NCBI RefSeq assembly: GCF_027942865.1
Contig: NC_134516.1
Coordinates: 25,131,322-25,195,321 of the forward strand
Source: Odontesthes bonariensis
Taxonomy: Eukaryota > Chordata > Actinopteri > Atheriniformes > Atherinopsidae
Direction of reading: 5' to 3'
Length of the DNA stretch: 64,000 bases
Under the pieces are notes generated by a model. The model was not told the DNA's origin. It saw only the letters and a program-made list of their open reading frames with translations, and did not search any database. Positions 30,143 to 40,637 of the stretch are shown in pieces. A program made the translations under genes and the position numbers. Numbering within the stretch: the first letter of the stretch is position 1; every line of letters begins with the position of its first letter.

Positions 30143-32946
30143 GAGTTGGATCTTACAACTGCCGTGGGCTACGTTTGGGCAACAGCGCAGGCGATAAAGC
30201 CCGACGTGCTGTGGTTGACAAACTGCTGCAGAGTTGTGACATTTTATGCTTACAAGAAACGTTTTTACCTAAACAGGAATTGGGACAACTAAATTCTTTT
30301 AATGCCAATTTTCATGGCGCAGGCGAGTCTACCAGGGACCTATCAATGGGGATAGTAAGAGGAAGAATTGCAGGGGGTGTGGCCATCATGTGGCATAAAA
30401 AGTTGGACCCCGTCGTTAAGGTCATTAGACTGGATGCTGACTGGTGCATTGCTGTCCAGATAAGAGTGAATAACAAAGACTTTGTCATCCTTAATGTGTA
30501 CACACCATATGAGTCACAGCAAAACGAGGATGAATATTTAAATAGGCTTGCTTTTATTAATTCTTTTATTTCTGTCAGTTCATCCACAAGTGTGTTTATA
30601 GTTGGAGATATGAACGCTGACATATCAGATCAAGGCTCCCTATTTGCAAAGCATATAAGACAATTTTGTAATGAGAATAATCTTGTAATATCCAGCCATG
30701 AACTCCTTCCTGCAGGAAGTTATTCCTACATTAGTGAGGCCTGGCATTCAACATCATGGCTTGACCACTGCATAAGCACGGCTGATGCACATACTGCAAT
30801 AACATCTATGGAGATTGTGTATGAGGTTACAATGGCTGATCATATCCCTCTGGTTATGGTACTGGACTGTGATAATCTCCCAGAGTTGTCACAAGAAGCG
30901 AATAGTGTTTCTCATGCTAGGCTGGACTGGACTAAGCTCACAAGAGAAGATGTGTTTTTGTACTCTGAGAAAACTGATATTTTTTTAAAGCACACATTCT
31001 TATCCAGGAATGCAATCCTGTGTTCTAATGTAAACTGTAATGATAGCTCACATAGAGAAGACTTGTGTAGTATGTATAATTCCATTACTAGAGCACTGTA
31101 TGAAGCCAGTAGGCCTTTCTTTACTTGTTCTAATAAAAGACAGAACAGTAAGCCAGGGTGGAATAAGTATGTGAGTGCATTTCATGCAGAAGCCAAAAAT
31201 GCATACAAGGCCTGGGTTCTGGCAGGTAGGCCCAGACACGGGCCGGCCTTGGACCACAAAAAGTACACTAATGCGAGGTATAAATATGCAATTAGATATA
31301 TCAGTAAGCATGAGCAAGCAATGAGAGCAGACGCTATGGCTGAGAAACTTCTTGGTAAAGACGTCAATGGTTTCTGGAAGGAGGTGAAGAATATAAACCG
31401 GGTCAATACACCACTGCCATGTTCCATTGAAGGGGTGTCTGGGGCCAGCAATATAGCGGAGTTGTGGAAGCAACACTACTCTGAACTATTTAACTGTGTT
31501 AAAAGTGATGTATACATGGTTGACAATATTGCTAATAGTGACACTGTGGGAATTACATGTAGGGAGGTCCAGCACGCTATCACACAGCTAGCTGATAACA
31601 AAGCTAGTGGTCAGGATATGATCACTGCTGAGCACCTCAAGCTTGCTAGCCCAAGAGTTGCAACTCTTCTAGCAATATGCTTTACAGGGCTCATGATTCA
31701 TGGTATTTTGCCTCATACTATGTTGTCTGTTACACTGGTGCCTGTTATTAAGGACAAGGCGGGCAAGGTGGGGAGCTTGGATAACTATAGGCCTATTGCA
31801 CTAGCCAGTGTGTTATCCAAGGTCCTGGAAAGAATTTTGCTTGATAGACTTGATAGCTCTATTAGTACTACAGATAATCAGTTTGGCTTTAAGCCGAAGC
31901 ATGGCACTGATCAATGTATTTTTGCTCTTAAGGAGATGGTGGAGATGTACAGAACACAGAATTCCTCCATTTTAATTTGTTTTATTGATGCGTCTAAGGC
32001 ATTTGACAGAATAAATCATTTTAAATTGTTTTTAAAACTCAGACAGAGGGGTGTCCCCAACAGTATAATTAGGATCCTGTCATACTGGTATGCCAACCAG
32101 ACCATGCAGGTCAAATGGGGGGAGGTGCTCTCTACACCGTTTGGGGTGGGAAATGGGGTCAGACAGGGTGGATTACTCTCTCCCGCTCTTTTTAATATTT
32201 ATATGAATGACCTGTCTGAGCAACTGAGGGCCTGTAGGACAGGATGCATGGTTGGGAATGCACTGCTAAACCATCTCATGTATGCCGATGATCTAGCCAT
32301 CTTCTCCCCCAGCAGTGCTGGGCTGCAAGAAATGCTACACGTTTGTTCCAATTATGGATTGACTTTTAATGTTAAATACAACTGCAAGAAAAGTGTTGTA
32401 CTTATATGTAAAAGTAAGGGGGACAAGGATCTCACTTTTCCTTCTTTTTATCTGGCAGGGCAGGTTTTACCTGTAAATAACAAAACAAAGTACTTGGGAC
32501 ATATAATTACTGACCAAATGTGCGATGATGATGACATCTTCAGGCAGCGCCGCATGTTATATGCACAAGCTAACATGCTGGTTAGGAAGTTTCACTGGTG
32601 CACTGATAATGTTAAAATTAGCCTGTTCAAGGCATACTGCACCCCCCTGTATACTGCCCCCCTGTGGGCTAAGTATAAAAAGGGTAGCCTGCAGAAACTT
32701 CAAGTCGCATATAATGATGGGCTGCGCATTCTGCTTAAGAAGCCCAGGTGGAGCAGTGCAAGCGAATTGTTTTGTGGTGTTGGGGTCAACACATTCCATG
32801 CATTGTTGAGGATTTTAATGTATAGTTTTATCTGTAGATTGGATGGTTCATGGAATCAAATTATTAGGCTGCTGTCAAATCCTGCGCTTAGTGCGGTGCG
32901 ATACCAGTCATATATGTGGAAACACTGGTACAAGTGTCTTTTATAA
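30139..32946 (+). CDS. LINE ORF2: endonuclease-reverse transcriptase (935 aa)
   Basis: The N-terminal apurinic-type endonuclease (residues 1-240) has VGSYNCRGLR, LQETFLPKQE, VGDMNAD near residue 157 and the terminal ADHIPLV. It nicks target DNA for primed reverse transcription. The reverse transcriptase has CFIDASKAFDRINHF near residue 615, GNGVRQGGLLSP near 675 and the catalytic YADD at about 715. The C-terminal part lacks an RNase H domain, as usual for the CR1/L2 group. All these motifs lie in one open frame. Start is coupled to the ORF1 stop (ATGA), which suggests reinitiation. Confidence 0.9.
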   Translation: MRVGSYNCRGLRLGNSAGDKARRAVVDKLLQSCDILCLQETFLPKQELGQLNSFNANFHGAGESTRDLSMGIVRGRIAGGVAIMWHKKLDPVVKVIRLDADWCIAVQIRVNNKDFVILNVYTPYESQQNEDEYLNRLAFINSFISVSSSTSVFIVGDMNADISDQGSLFAKHIRQFCNENNLVISSHELLPAGSYSYISEAWHSTSWLDHCISTADAHTAITSMEIVYEVTMADHIPLVMVLDCDNLPELSQEANSVSHARLDWTKLTREDVFLYSEKTDIFLKHTFLSRNAILCSNVNCNDSSHREDLCSMYNSITRALYEASRPFFTCSNKRQNSKPGWNKYVSAFHAEAKNAYKAWVLAGRPRHGPALDHKKYTNARYKYAIRYISKHEQAMRADAMAEKLLGKDVNGFWKEVKNINRVNTPLPCSIEGVSGASNIAELWKQHYSELFNCVKSDVYMVDNIANSDTVGITCREVQHAITQLADNKASGQDMITAEHLKLASPRVATLLAICFTGLMIHGILPHTMLSVTLVPVIKDKAGKVGSLDNYRPIALASVLSKVLERILLDRLDSSISTTDNQFGFKPKHGTDQCIFALKEMVEMYRTQNSSILICFIDASKAFDRINHFKLFLKLRQRGVPNSIIRILSYWYANQTMQVKWGEVLSTPFGVGNGVRQGGLLSPALFNIYMNDLSEQLRACRTGCMVGNALLNHLMYADDLAIFSPSSAGLQEMLHVCSNYGLTFNVKYNCKKSVVLICKSKGDKDLTFPSFYLAGQVLPVNNKTKYLGHIITDQMCDDDDIFRQRRMLYAQANMLVRKFHWCTDNVKISLFKAYCTPLYTAPLWAKYKKGSLQKLQVAYNDGLRILLKKPRWSSASELFCGVGVNTFHALLRILMYSFICRLDGSWNQIIRLLSNPALSAVRYQSYMWKHWYKCLL

Positions 32947-33552
32947 GTGTGTTTCTGTTTGTCTTTATGTATTGTCTATGTACTGTGTTTTAATTTTTGA
33001 AAATGGACCCCGAGTCTGGAAATAAAGTTGATGATGATTTTATGACAACATACTAAGTCCCCTTTTGCAAATATGAATTTCTACATATAAAACATCCCAC
33101 AAAAAAAGAAACAACACAGCCAATACATTTTCAATTAAGACCACATTTACCTGAATACTGGAATCCTTAATACTCAATACTGGAAGCTGGCATGCATGTC
33201 CTTGACTTTCTTCATGTTGTATTTGTAGTTTGTTGCAATCATAGTGAGACATTCAAGATGAGCATGGTTTAGTCCTTTTTTAATTAAAAACCGACCCATT
33301 GTGCCTGCATCTCGCTAATGGAGCTAGCGTGCACTGCGGTCAAGTGTGATGGTGGTTTAAGCGGGCTGCGTTGCCAGGTTTAACAGAGCCCCCTTTAGGA
33401 AACACCATTAAGCCTTAATAAAAATACTTCCTACTGTGCAGTATTCACTGTATGTTATTTGACAAAATTTGTTATTGTTACAAGCTACTATGCGAGTGCG
33501 AGCCACCAATTAAAGCTTGAGGAGCCACATAATGAGTATCTCTGCTTTAGCC

Positions 33553-34400
33553 TATCCCTGCTGTCAGGGTACACCCTGGACAGCTCTCCAGTCTACTCTG
33601 CAAAAGGTCTAATAATTTCCACACTTCCATTCACTGAGACTCTGCTAGAACTGTTTGGATACCTTTTCTAGAGGGCCGTATCAGAGAGCCTACTGTGGGA
33701 GAGTACTTTGAAAGTTTGATTGTGCCAACTATTGCTAGTTTAATAGCAAGTGATCTGAATCGAAGGAGTTAAAAAGTATTTTGCAAAATCATGTAGCTTT
33801 GCACTCGAGGGAATTTGAAAATGCATTTTCCACATGTGGTAGAATCAGGAAAACAAAAGCAGGAGATATTTAAGTCTTGTGTAGGATGAAAACCAACATG
33901 GGAAGATGTGATACCATGTTAAGGACCGAGTCTGTATGAAGCACAATGTCATAGCCCTCCAGCTGGTGTCCCTGGTGAGATGAACAAAGGCCGCACACAC
34001 AGAGGGCAAGTCGAGACAGTTGGTTAAGAGAGATGTATGGCTCTGATGAGGCACACAGAAGACACCAAGTGGTGCCAAGCAGAGGGGCAAGGCTACGTAG
34101 TATAGGCTAACGAGTCACATGCAATTAAAGCTTGGAAAAGGCAAGCGAGTGCAGATTTAACTGAAACAGCTTCATGGTGCAAGGTCAAGCAAGGCCACTG
34201 TACTGAGCTTCAAGTTATTTTGGTCTGGGTTTGTGTAATGCAATTCAACCATGAGAAGGAAACATGTAGTGGTGGAATTTAAAGCAGCAGTATTTAGTTT
34301 GCCCTTCAAAAGCAGAGTCAGCCTCAGTGGGTGTGATGAAGACTCAAAGCTATGAAGTGAAAACAAATCTTGAGTTAAAGTATTCAATACACAGACCTCA
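33553..34400. other. Intergenic, nothing recognised
   Basis: No gene, tRNA or terminal repeats are seen. The right edge is the 3' end of secreted-protein gene 3. Confidence 0.35.
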
Positions 34401-34401
34401 T

Positions 34402-34407
34402 TTTATT
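34402..34407 (-). terminator. Poly(A) signal of gene 3
   Basis: AATAAA on minus (TTTATT on plus), about 140 bp downstream of the stop codon of the gene ending at 34546. Confidence 0.55.
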
Positions 34408-34545
34408 GGTCAAGTTTATTTTGCCAGAGTTCAGCCACAAGTTGGAATCTCCATGGAAGTGTCCATGAGAGTCACCTGCAGAAAACAGAAGGGGTCAGTA
34501 TTGATACAGGAGTCTCAATACTTCAGACACGAGTCCAGCTTTACC

Positions 34546-35465
34546 TTAGTACAACTTCTGCCCTTTAGACCCAGTCTTGGCATCAGCGTGGTGAAAAGCA
34601 TCCTGGGAGTATTTTGCGTACGAACTGGAGTCGCGGGCTCGTTGGTAGCCATTGCTGGACTGGACGACGTGGGATGAAGGGTATACAGTGCGCATCTCAG
34701 ATGTGTCCTTAGGGACCTGGTCAGAGGTCCAGGCAGACTGTGGGAAAGAACGGTCGATCTTAAAGTTCATTAGGGCAGCAAGGAAACGAGCAAAGTCTGC
34801 GTCCTGCGCAGTAAAGCCAGCATTAGACCCAGAGGAGCCGCTGCCGTAGCCAGACCCAGAGGAGCCGCTGCCGTAGCCAGACCCAGAGGAGACGCTGCCG
34901 TAGCCAGACCCAGAGGAGACGCTGCCGTAGCCAGACCCAGAGGAGCCGCCGCCGTACCCAGATGTGCTACTACCAGAGCCAGAGGACCCACTGTTTTGAC
35001 CTGAGCCCAGAAATTAGTTGAAGCAAAGTATGACAGCATGGTTAGTCATGCTGTCAGTAGCCTCTGTATCACTGCCAACATGTTTAGTTACAAAAAACAA
35101 AGCTAAATGAGTATTTGCAGTTAAAATTGGTCATTAAACCTGAAGTCTAACATTGTGAGATTTGGTGCTGCATGATTAATATAGTTGCAGACCCTCTTCC
35201 CTCTCATTCCTACCAACATCATGGGTTGAGCATGTCCAGACTACACAACTTCCCATGTTGGCTGCCTTTATATAAACTGCACCTAAATGTTGATATACTT
35301 GCTTTTCTGGGGGGGATAACATGTTCCAATGCTGAAGAGCAGGACACAAAGCCAGGAAATCCTGTTTGGATTTCAAAAGAAAAGAAAGAAACTTTAGTAT
35401 ATAGGAGAACAAAAACCTAAACCATTAAACATGAAGACTCACCTGAAGAAAACCTTAAACAACAT
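34546..35465 (-). CDS. Secreted Gly/Ser/Tyr-repeat protein, gene 3 (178 aa, 3 exons)
   Basis: I do not recognise the family. On minus, exons are 35465-35443, 35361-35303 and 35000-34546, totalling 537 nt in one open frame. Exons 1-2 encode a signal peptide (MLFKVFFRISWLCVLLFSIG, then TCYPP). Exon 3 begins QNSGSSGSGS and carries about five 9-residue repeats of the SGSGYGSVS type, then a charged, Tyr/Lys-rich tail ending KGQKLY. The second intron appears to use a GC donor (AAAA|GCAAGT); a nearby GT gives the wrong phase. Introns are phase 2 and 1, as in the genes at 25.4 and 38.5 kb, suggesting common ancestry. The Gly-Ser-Tyr composition is that of extracellular structural proteins; this is inference. 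Confidence 0.68.
34826..34950 (-). repeat. 27-bp coding tandem repeat in gene 3
   Basis: About five copies of a 27-bp unit (plus strand AGACCCAGAGGAG then CCGCTGCCGTAGCC) encode GYGSxSSGS. Units differ at one or two bases. Confidence 0.85.
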
Positions 35466-37323
35466 GTTGAACAAGACAAAACAAAGCAACACAATTCAGA
35501 TAAAACTGGTCAAAAACAGCAATCTAGTGACTGCTGTTGAGAGAAGATTTGTGCTGTAACTCATCTGAGGCTGCAGCTGACTTTATATTGGTGCTCTACC
35601 TGCTCTAATTACACTCATAAACCTCACCTGGGACCCAGTCAGATCGTGCTGCATTCAATTCAGCTCTGAAAATGAACACTTCTGACATTTAAAAAGGTTT
35701 GTTGCAACATGTGAGGAATGAACATGGGATGTTTTACAGAAGGTGAATTCCGCTTGGTCAGATACGGTGTTAAACATCTGGACCAAAGTCCTGCAGATCA
35801 CTGTGGGCCCCTAATCTCTGGCTGGGGAGTGTGAGGGGAGTGACAGAGATTTGGTCTGAAGGACTCCAGGTTATAACCTCGGTTCTAATACGTCACAAAG
35901 TCGTCACAGCCATGAAATTGGGGTCCAACACATCACTTGTCCACTTCACTAGTGGGAGCTGCTAGTTGGGTTTCAAGGGGAAAAAAGTGAGCTCAGCGTG
36001 ACATAAGACTGGAGTCTTAGTAAGTTAACCTGCTGAGTTCTGGAAATAACTCTAACATAATGTTGACTCCTTGGCAGGAATAAGGAGCTCTGCAGCTCTC
36101 TCATCCAGAGGATCTAGAAGCATGGATGTTTTTGGAACATAGCAGAGGGTGTATTCTTCCTAAAGTCACGCTAACTGCCTTCTGCGCACTCTGAGATGTT
36201 TAAAGCTCAGATTAATATCTGAGCTGAGATGTAGAAATGTGAGACAACATGATGCAGAGCTGCTCTTTTATTAAGTGATATGGAGGAGATCTTAGATTTA
36301 TTTCAGATGAACTTGATTAAACAGGACATAACGGAGGTTAAATGTTTAAAGCACCTTGTGCCATCATTTTGTTCATATCTGGAAGTGTTTCTCAAATTTG
36401 TCTTGACGATTTCTGTGGATTTCCATCATTCCTCCTGAAAACTTGTTGCCTTGTGAGAACAACCAAAGACTCCCACAGACTCCCTGTGACACAGCAAACT
36501 TCCAACATGGGAAATGTGACATTTGAGCACTTTATAGTCTGTAGGCGACTGTTTTCTGTTCTTTGTACTGTGGAGGCTTTACCAGCCATCAGTGAGGTGG
36601 AACTGTACTGAAAATACACTGAAGTTAAAGTTACATTTTTAACTCATTTAAAAGGGAAAATGTGTCTATTTGAATAATGATCTTTTTTAATATGGGTCTA
36701 AGTTTCTGAGAAAGTCTTTTTTTTACTGTAAAGTGTTGACTGTCACACCTGAACTTCATATTTATTTATGAAAATGAGAATATTTATATCCCCAGGTTGT
36801 TTTAATTCTGAAAACTAACATTTGTTACAGTAGTTCACATCATCTGTCCTCATAATTACTTTCATAAAATCCAACAAAGACCAGAATTTATCATGTTCAT
36901 ATTTAAACTGCAACCTGCAGGTTATAACGTGAGTGACTTAAAGTGTGGAAACAAGTCCACAGAAGTTTTTCTTTTAATTATATGTCAGTATATGTCGACT
37001 ATGTGCAAGTAGTCCCCACAGGCAGTGTCCTTGCTGTAGGGACGACCAGGTAAGACATCTGATTCTCACATATAGATGGAACATTTGATGTTGCATTATG
37101 CCCAGTATTAATCAGACATGTTTGTTCATGTTCCAGACAGGATAGTGAATGCTTTTGTGCACAGTCCACTGTGTGGTTGTACAGCTCACGACTTAACTGA
37201 ATATATTCCAACACCTGGCTCGCCTTCTTGCATCCAAATGTAGAACAAAATAGATGTTTGACCCAACTTACTTCCAGGTAGAAAGTGACAACATTGAGCC
37301 CATAAATTTTGTTCCCAAGCCAC
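35466..37323. other. Intergenic, nothing recognised
   Basis: AT-rich and apparently unique, without motifs that I can name. The first bases upstream of 35465 should hold the promoter of gene 3; no clear TATA box is seen. Confidence 0.35.
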
Positions 37324-37326
37324 TTA

Positions 37327-38013
37327 GGCCCCGTTTACACGATAGGAAGACGCAGATATTTTCCTGCGGTTTGGCCTCATTTACACCAAAACCCCGTTTT
37401 TAATCACAAAACGATTATTTGTAAAACCTCCGGCCAAAGTGGAGATTTCTGATAACGCCGGTTATGTGTTGCCTTGTCAACTGGGAGAAACGTTGTTTTA
37501 GGTTCAACGTCACATTATGCGCCAGAAAATGCTTAACGTCATGCGAGCGCCTTATGTTTACTGCTGATCAGGATTATCATGGATGACGTCACGATTCACA
37601 ACAGATTATAGGAATACAGGAAATTAAAACATGCTTCATTCGAAGGCTAATCTCCTCAAAATGTAGGCCTACATCTGAGAGACACAGGAAATCTTTTTAC
37701 CAATGGAAACTGTACAACACTTCTCCACACATGAGGACGACTGATGTGACTTCTCTTCATATGTATGCTTACACACTATGGACGGAACTGTTGTGAGACA
37801 TTTCCTTCCGGATGACTTATTCTGACTGGCTTGCATGGCTTTATTCCTTTCCCTACACTGCCGCCAATAGGTTTGGCGTAGTTATTATGGCGCTTGACGG
37901 CATATTTATGCAGGTTGCTGTAAATGACAAGTTTTTTTTAAAACGATGTTGTGTGCACGATGTTATTATTGAAAACAGGGGGGGGGGGGATATTTGTTTC
38001 TATAAATGTGGCC
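37327..38013. mobile_element. MITE with TTA target duplication
   Basis: The tips GGCCCCGTTTACACGA and, inverted, GGCCACATTTATA are imperfect inverted repeats next to TTA on each side (37324-37326 and 38014-38016). The 687-bp interior has no transposase. It resembles the MITE at 27140 in target and GGC-type tip. Harbinger-type is most likely. Confidence 0.5.
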
Positions 38014-38393
38014 TTAAAGTAGCTGCCACATCTTTTCATTTGTACAGCACAAGCTTCATTACAAGTATTCAAAGGTTTCCCCCTCAGCACAATATGCAGC
38101 AGTGGAATCTTCTGATAGATTCCAAGGCCACACCTTTACCCACTGCTGTCAGAGAGCTGCAGTTGGCTTTCAGACGTTTTTAGTTGGGAATACATTCCAA
38201 GCTGAAGCCGTCAAGACCTTCACAAGCTCACCTTTGAGCAGAAACTGTCCTTAAGTTAATGCCAACACCTTATTTATAGGATTAAGTCATGTCAACCTAT
38301 CAGTTCCTCAACTATCCCCTCCAACCCACAACTGGATGACCCAGAGACAGCTAGGAGCCATTTGATGGAGCAACAAGGTATTCAAGTTAAAGC

Positions 38394-38399
38394 CATTTA
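38394..38399 (-). terminator. Poly(A) signal of gene 2
   Basis: AATAAA on minus, about 125 bp downstream of the stop codon at 38525. Confidence 0.55.
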
Positions 38400-38524
38400 T
38401 TCAAGCGGCAGCAGCAGCGATGCCTCTAGAATATGCAGATCTGCAAGACAAAGAAAGTCAGTCACCTACCAGCAGCTACAGAGAGCACACATGCAGAGTA
38501 AAATGAGCCTCACCAGAAAGATCC

Positions 38525-39258
38525 TCAGAAGCCGCTCTGAACTGGAACCTTGTGCTGAGATGTTTTGCCGTGGTCTGGCTCAGATTCTGTTGGGCTGTAG
38601 CGGAACTGGCTGAACAGCACACGCTTCTGGTTGTAGCGGGACCGAGATTTGTAAGCGTAGACTTGATCCTCGTCGGTCACAGGAGTGAAGACTGGCTCGT
38701 CCTCGCCGCTGGTGTCAGATGAAAGGCTCCAGCTCCCATCTTCAAACTGGTAATTGCTGCCAGGAGCTCCAGACTGACCTCCCTGAGCACCATGCTGCTG
38801 TGCTGCAGAACCACTGGTTCCAGCTGCTTTCTGATACGTTGGCTTAGATAGAGCTTGTCCATAAACTGAATACATGGGTGAGGAAACAGAGAATAAAGAT
38901 CAGCCTTCCATTTACACCCCGAGTCAATTTAAACTGCTTTTAGTTGCTGAGCTTTGATTGGGATCAGCTTACCGCTTTGTGCAGGAATGCAGGTGATGCT
39001 TCCAATCAGCACACAAGAAATCCACAAAACCCTGCATAAACAGGGACATCTCATATGAAGTTCTGAGTACATTTAGAGACCAGTGGGGTCCAACCCCCAC
39101 CTCCCCTTAACATGCCCAGTCCTGTTGAGCTTAACTGCATATTCATAGTGTAATGCTGCCACCAAATGAGGTTCTGCTTGCCTCAGACATTTAAGGCAGC
39201 AGAGGTTCAGTGCCACCACTTAGAAGCACTGGGACAGACTAGAAGTTACTCACCTCAT
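38525..39258 (-). CDS. Secreted low-complexity protein, gene 2 (134 aa, 3 exons)
   Basis: I do not recognise the family. On minus, exon 1 is only five coding nt (39258-39254, ATGAG), exon 2 is 39031-38973 and exon 3 is 38865-38525; the joined 405 nt keep frame with GT-AG junctions. The signal peptide is MRVLWISCVLIGSITCIPAQ. The mature part is Ser/Gln/Gly-rich (GTSGSAAQQHGAQGGQSGA), then acidic (FTPVTDEDQVY), then a basic Tyr/Arg-rich block (YKSRSRYNQKRVLFSQFRYS). Exon phases 2 and 1, and a second exon of 59 nt, match gene 3. The three genes look like a tandem family that has diverged beyond simple recognition. Confidence 0.7.
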
Positions 39259-39259
39259 T

Positions 39260-39984
39260 CTGGTGCAATATAATTAAAGCCTGCCTGGGACCTGCTGCTG
39301 CCAAACTGCACTAACACAAAGTTCAGAGCCCTGTGACACTAACCTGAAGCTGCAGGAGCTGCTTTCATATGATCCTCAGTGCAGAGGGAACTGATTGCTC
39401 AGCGGTAACAGCTGCTGCTGAAAGGTGAAAGGCTGCAGTTAACTGGCAACAATGGACTAACATATGGAGCATCTCAGTGTTATGTCAATAAATAGATAAT
39501 AATCAGGAACTCTTGTGAGTATTATGTATTTTAGTTACATATATAAATATTAAATTATCAATATAAATGATCAAATATTCTGAACTGCTGATATACGTGA
39601 TAATAATAACAATAACAATGGAAGCTGCTCTCAACACGTGAAATCTCTCTCATAGTTCATCATTAGTCGGCTAATTGATGAATAAACATCCTGCTGCTGA
39701 ATATGTGTTTAAAAGATAAATAAATCAGAAGGAAACCTGCAGAAGAAAGTCTTCTAACAGCTGTCTCTCTGTGTTTATTGGCATACAGCAATATATTTGA
39801 AACCTGTCAATATGCCAACTTTGCGTGTTTACCTCTATAACTGATGTTTTATGTAAAACAGAGCACATGGTCAATTAGCTTTTTAAAAATCTTTATTTTA
39901 AAGAAAACGATCAAAACAAGAGTTTTTCTGGAAGAGATTTAAATAAGTTCTGAATATGCATTGAAGAGAGGTTACATTTGAGTC
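39260..39984. other. Intergenic, nothing recognised
   Basis: AT-rich upstream region of gene 2, with no further motifs that I can name. It ends at the BEL/Pao target duplication. Confidence 0.35.
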
Positions 39985-39989
39985 ACCCC

Positions 39990-40432
39990 TGTAGCGGCCT
40001 CCTGGCTGCATCAGCTGGAGTCGCTTTGACGGGAGTATCCAGTTAAGTTCTGACGCGCGTTCTTATTTCTCAGTGCTCGAATTTATTTTCTTTCGGGTCT
40101 CTTTACGTTACAGATCTTCTTGTTTTCTTCTCAAACTCAATTAACACTGTTCAGCATGTTTACACGACATCTACACGGTCAAAAAACTGTTTCCCTTCCA
40201 ACACCCGTCATCAGAAATCCAATTCATCAGTGAGCCACCTGTGCTCCTGTTAGATAGGCGAGAGTCGGGAGGAGAAACCAATCAGAGCCCACTATAGCCC
40301 AAGCACCAGTGCCGCTCCCAAATGCATAGTACATTTACTAGATATTGCTAAATTAATAATTATCAATAAGCAGACAAATCTAAATAACTAAATATCACCA
40401 TAAAGTGAGAAAAATAGAAAATGGCTCCAACA
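39990..40432 (-). repeat. LTR (left copy) of BEL/Pao element
   Basis: 443 bp, beginning TGTAGCGGCC and ending GGCTCCAACA on plus. It is the 3' LTR in the direction of transcription (minus). Confidence 0.93.
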
Positions 40433-40637
40433 TCCCGGCCCCTAATTGTCTACACTATCTGACAATTACAGTAATTAACATGGAGCCATCAAGTCCTTCA
40501 AAAGGTCGTCGTAAAAAGGCAAAAAAAAAACCTCAAAATTGTAATGTTCAAAAAGGCAGAAAAAACAAAAATGATCTTCAAAAATTATATAATCCTCAAA
40601 AAGGCAAAAATCTGGAAAATCTCAAAGAGCAGACAGG

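Larger units (their letters stand above)
28868..33037 (+). mobile_element. Full-length LINE (CR1/L2 group) with both ORFs open
   Basis: The element is bounded by TTTTATGA on both sides (28860-28867 and 33038-33045), an 8-bp target duplication. It has a very short leader, ORF1, ORF2 overlapping ORF1 by ATGA, a ~90-bp 3' UTR, and a tail of short GAT repeats instead of poly-A. The tail and ORF1 type suit the CR1/L2 supergroup, perhaps Daphne- or Crack-like. No disabling change is visible, so the insertion is young. Confidence 0.85.
28792..33544. mobile_element. Short hAT element split by a LINE
   Basis: The left tip reads CAGTGATACT and the inverted right tip CAGAGATACTCATTATGTGG; both are followed by GTGGCTC/GAGCCAC words. 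Flanks are CTTTGGCC (28784-28791) and CTTTAGCC (33545-33552), an 8-bp hAT target duplication with one change. Subtracting the LINE leaves roughly 575 bp, so this is a non-autonomous element. Confidence 0.72.

Noticed and set aside
34770-35039. 89-codon minus frame of Ala/Leu/Gly repeats
   Set aside because: Out-of-frame reading of the Gly/Ser/Tyr repeats of gene 3; the spliced frame explains the region better.
25356-39258. SCPP (secretory calcium-binding phosphoprotein) genes
   Set aside because: Secreted, low-complexity and clustered, but SCPP introns are phase 0, whereas these are phases 2 and 1.
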